Shown here: one piece after another, positions 61,317 to 64,000 of the stretch
How positions within the stretch are numbered: the first letter of the stretch is position 1
How the letters are laid out: every line of letters begins with the position of its first letter
Assembly: GCF_001456355.1 (NCBI RefSeq)
Contig: NZ_CP010271.1
Coordinates: 3,906,001-3,970,000 of the forward strand
Direction of reading: 5' to 3'
DNA: 64,000 bases
DNA from: Mycobacteroides saopaulense
GTDB lineage: Bacteria > Actinomycetota > Actinomycetes > Mycobacteriales > Mycobacteriaceae
Position numbers and translations under genes: made by a program
Notes under the pieces: generated by a model
The model's input: only the letters and a program-made list of their open reading frames with translations
What the model was told of the DNA's origin: nothing
The model's database searches: none

Positions 61317-62216
61317 GTGCCCCTTCCTGACATCGGGACGCGGGTCGCCATCCGCAGCCGACGGCCTGCCGGTTCGGTACCCCCCTTCACCGACACCGTC
61401 GGCGAGCTGTTGGCGACGGGGCCGGTAGTGCAGGTACTACACAAATCCGGTGCGGTGGTGGATATTCCAGCCGACGAGATCGTCTCGGTGCGGGCGTTAC
61501 CGCCGGTTCCCGTGCTCAATCGGGACATCCGATCGGCGCAACGGGCCGCGGCTTTCGCGTGGCCGGGTATCGAACACGCATGGGTGGACGGATGGTTCGT
61601 CCGGGCCGCGGGCGGACACACGCATAGGGGCAATTCAGCTGTACCACTGGAGCATTCGGCATCACCGGGCTCACTCGGCGAGATAATACGGTGGTATGCA
61701 GAGCGACGGCTGCCCGCCTTGGTGTGCCTGCCCGATCGCCTGGTGCACCCACCCGACGAATTGGCCACGAGTGACGAGACCGTGATGATGGTGCGGGATC
61801 TGGCCCCCGCACCATCCGCGTCGTTGCCCGCCACGCCCTCGACGGATTGGCTTGCCCTGCATGGGGATCACCATCCCCTGGTGGTGCCGGTGCTCACGGC
61901 GGTGGTGGACGGCGCGCTGGGATTCGCTTCGGTCTCCCTCGACGGAACCGTCGCGGCCATCGCGCGGGGCGCCGTCACCGCGGGCTGGCTCGGGATCTCG
62001 GCGGTGCGTGTGGCCGATGCCTATCGGCGGCGCGGGCTGGCGCGGCAGGTATGCCAGGTGCTGCTGGACTGGGGCGCCGGACACGGCGCGGCCCGTGCAT
62101 ACGTCCAGGTGCGCGTCGAGAACGGTGCCGCACTGGCGCTCTATCCGACGCTGGGTTTCGCCGAGCAACACCGCTATCGGTATGCGCACATCAACGCTGT
62201 CGGGCATGAAAAGTAG
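61317..62216 (+). CDS. GNAT-family acetyltransferase, Rv0428c-like
   Basis: The 299-residue protein has an N-terminal beta-barrel-like domain (MPLPDIGTRVAIRSRRP, then VLHKSGAVVDIPADEIVSVRA) and a C-terminal GNAT domain with WLGISAVRVADAYRRRGLARQV and VQVRVENGAALALYPTLGF. The RRRGLAR loop binds acetyl-CoA. It matches Rv0428c. It follows def by 15 bp. The acceptor is unknown. Confidence 0.88.
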   Translation: MPLPDIGTRVAIRSRRPAGSVPPFTDTVGELLATGPVVQVLHKSGAVVDIPADEIVSVRALPPVPVLNRDIRSAQRAAAFAWPGIEHAWVDGWFVRAAGGHTHRGNSAVPLEHSASPGSLGEIIRWYAERRLPALVCLPDRLVHPPDELATSDETVMMVRDLAPAPSASLPATPSTDWLALHGDHHPLVVPVLTAVVDGALGFASVSLDGTVAAIARGAVTAGWLGISAVRVADAYRRRGLARQVCQVLLDWGAGHGAARAYVQVRVENGAALALYPTLGFAEQHRYRYAHINAVGHEK

Positions 62217-62225
62217 GGTGACGTC

Positions 62226-63026
62226 ATGCGATTGGCCACCTGGAATGTGAACTCGATCCGTGCCCGTGCCGACCGGGTGATCTCCTGGCTGGAGCGCTCC
62301 GGCACCGACGTGCTTGCCATGCAGGAGACCAAGTGCTCTGACAAGCAGTTCCCCATGCAGGCATTCACCGATGCCGGGTACGAGGTGGCGCATGTCGGGT
62401 TGAGCCAGTGGAACGGGGTGGCCATCGCCTCGCGGGTGGGGCTCGATGATGTGACCGTCGGATTCGAGGGGCAGCCCGGATGGTCGTCGAGTGAGGATGT
62501 CGCGGAAGCCGCCGAGGCCCGCGCGCTGGGCGCCACCTGCAATGGGGTGCGGGTGTGGAGCCTGTACGTCCCCAACGGCCGAACCCTGGAGGATCCGCAC
62601 TATCAGTACAAACTGCGGTGGCTCTCGGCATTGCGCGACGAGGCTGCCGGCTGGCTCGCAGCCGATCCCTCGGCACAGGTGGCACTGGTGGGCGACTGGA
62701 ACATCGCTCCCACCGACGACGACATCTGGAGCGTGGAGGCATACCAGGGCAGCACCCATGTCTCCGAGCCCGAGCGCACCGCGTTCACGGCGATGAACGA
62801 CGCCGGATTCGCCGACGTGGTGCGGCCATTCACTCCCGGCCCCGGCGTGTACACCTACTGGGATTACACCCAGCTGAGCTTCCCCAAGAAGCGCGGCATG
62901 CGCATCGACTTCGTGCTCGGCTCGCCGGAATTCGCCAAGCGGGTGGGTGACGCCCATATCGACCGCGAGGAGCGCAAGGGTAAGGGCGCGAGCGACCACG
63001 CCCCCGTGGTCGTCGACCTGGACTGA
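62226..63026 (+). CDS. xthA: Exodeoxyribonuclease III
   Basis: XthA repairs abasic and 3'-blocked DNA. The 266-residue protein shows MRLATWNVNSIRARADRVIS, MQETKCSD with the metal-binding Glu, VGDWNIAPTDDDIW, and the C-terminal GASDHAPVVVDL with the catalytic His. It matches Rv0427c. It begins 9 bp after the GNAT gene and ends the def-GNAT-xthA operon. Confidence 0.95.
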   Translation: MRLATWNVNSIRARADRVISWLERSGTDVLAMQETKCSDKQFPMQAFTDAGYEVAHVGLSQWNGVAIASRVGLDDVTVGFEGQPGWSSSEDVAEAAEARALGATCNGVRVWSLYVPNGRTLEDPHYQYKLRWLSALRDEAAGWLAADPSAQVALVGDWNIAPTDDDIWSVEAYQGSTHVSEPERTAFTAMNDAGFADVVRPFTPGPGVYTYWDYTQLSFPKKRGMRIDFVLGSPEFAKRVGDAHIDREERKGKGASDHAPVVVDLD

Positions 63027-63101
63027 CACCGACGCGAACCAGCACGCGGCAAATCCCGCCCGCGCTACCCTCAGAGAACTACTGATCGAGGGGGGTAGCG
63101 C

Positions 63102-64000
63102 ATGATGCGCCGGTTCCACGCATTGGCGATCGCTCTGACGCTCGTCATGACCGCCTGTACGTCACCGCCCGACGACATCGAGATCGTGACCAACGGGGAA
63201 ACACCGATGGGGCCGACGCCGTCGACCACCACCACGACGACAAAAGCGCGGCCCACGGTTCCACTGCCGCCTCCGACCGGCAACATCGGAGACGTCAAGC
63301 TGCGGCCACTTTTTTACGAAGCAATCCGGCTCTCCAGCTCGATTGTGGCGCCGACGATCGTCGACAGCCGGTTCAACGGCCCGGGTTGGCCGACTCTGCT
63401 CTATCGGCGGGACAAGGCCGAGGAACTGCTCGACTACGGATACGTGACCGGGGTGAGCATCTCGCGCGAGCCGGCCACTCCGAACAACGATGCCACCGCG
63501 CTGCTAGGAGCTACCGTCCGAGTCTTCAAAGACGACCCCTCCGCGGCAGCCGCAGCGGAGGCCCTGTTCAGCCTTCGCAACCAAAAGGACCCTGGAGACA
63601 CCAAACGCGTAGAAACCCTGGAGATTCCGGGCTTTCCGGAAGCCAAGGCGTATGCCACACACAAGAACTACGGCCAGGCTGTCTACGCGGAGGCCGTGGC
63701 CTATCTGCAACGCGGCCCACTCGTGGTGCGGGTGGACGTCAGCCAGCAACCCGACGCCGAGGGCGCCGAAATCCTGGCCCGCTACCTCACCCGGCAACTC
63801 CAGGAGCTGGAACACTTCACGCCCACTCCGATTGACCAATTGAGTACCCTCACATCACCTTTCGACCCCGATGGATCGCTACTCAAGCTCGTCACCGACA
63901 AGACCTCATTCAGCCCAAGTGGATCCGGCGCCGTCTTCGACGCGCACGGTGCGGCGCTGTTTCACACCGACATCCCGGCGTGGCTTGAGACTTATCGCGA
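63102..64000 (+). CDS. Mycobacterial lipoprotein (3' truncated by the window)
   Basis: A frame opens at ATG 63102 (or 63105), preceded by GAGGGGGGT, and stays open to the window end, giving about 299 residues. The N-terminus MMRRFHALAIALTLVMTAC ends in a lipobox with Cys19, followed by a Pro/Thr-rich linker with six consecutive Thr. The body has RLSSSIVAPTIVDSRFNGPG and DVSQQPDAEGAEILARYL. It looks like the large family of mycobacterial lipoproteins of unknown function (DUF7373-like). No catalytic motif is visible. Confidence 0.8.
   Translation, partial: MMRRFHALAIALTLVMTACTSPPDDIEIVTNGETPMGPTPSTTTTTTKARPTVPLPPPTGNIGDVKLRPLFYEAIRLSSSIVAPTIVDSRFNGPGWPTLLYRRDKAEELLDYGYVTGVSISREPATPNNDATALLGATVRVFKDDPSAAAAAEALFSLRNQKDPGDTKRVETLEIPGFPEAKAYATHKNYGQAVYAEAVAYLQRGPLVVRVDVSQQPDAEGAEILARYLTRQLQELEHFTPTPIDQLSTLTSPFDPDGSLLKLVTDKTSFSPSGSGAVFDAHGAALFHTDIPAWLETYR

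Overview
This window is a high-GC, gene-dense actinobacterial chromosome segment. Gene content and order point to a rapidly growing mycobacterium, most likely Mycobacteroides (chelonae-abscessus group). The reasons are a complete mce4/yrbE4 transporter, trehalose and sterol genes in nearly the order of M. tuberculosis Rv3489-Rv3531c, mycothiol/F420-type enzymes, PE-PPE and lipoprotein families, many GTG/TTG starts and ATGA/TGATG stop-start overlaps. The genus is inferred. I saw no tRNA, rRNA, insertion sequence, prophage or CRISPR array.

Layout. 1-9968: housekeeping and accessory genes: the end of an FMN monooxygenase, beta-carbonic anhydrase, a tandem SUKH protein, lipoamide dehydrogenase, an Rv0461/Rv0460-like pair, an S9 peptidase, a deazaflavin reductase-like protein, a 447-bp gene-free gap, a small HTH-like protein and PPK2. 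10027-17568: GabD2, a DUF664-MFS operon divergent from an ArsR-SRPBCC pair, a secreted PE-PPE hydrolase, a YHYH lipoprotein and a cupin. 17612-29487: Rv3489-like gene, otsA, then the ten-gene yrbE4AB-mce4ABCDEF operon with two accessory genes. 29680-48828: sterol side-chain and ring genes (hsd4A, fdxD, fadE26, fadE27, fadD17, fadD19, echA19, an Rv3520c-like F420 enzyme, a DUF35 protein, ltp4, ltp3, kshA), with fprA and a gamma-carbonic anhydrase embedded. 48830-54745: dtd and an operon of an Rv3531c-like protein, SDR, sulfotransferase and YdhS-like flavoprotein, facing an IclR regulator. 54912-57766: cysD-cysNC. 57763-64000: a block matching Rv0433-Rv0427c (carboxylate-amine ligase, sodC, LytR_C protein, DUF3263 protein, def, GNAT, xthA) and a truncated lipoprotein.

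How the genes work together. Mce4 imports cholesterol. FadD17/FadD19 make CoA thioesters, FadE26-FadE27, EchA19, Hsd4A and Ltp3/Ltp4 shorten the side chain, and KshA opens the rings. Five intergenic sites match the KstR operator TnnAACnnGTTnnA exactly, each where the KstR model predicts. A sixth, one-mismatch site lies inside the -35/-10 promoter of cysDNC, the operon that makes PAPS. A PAPS-type sulfotransferase lies in the neighbouring operon, and a pair of similar 16-bp motifs brackets the IclR gene. Together these suggest, as inference, a lineage-specific link between sterol catabolism and sulfation.
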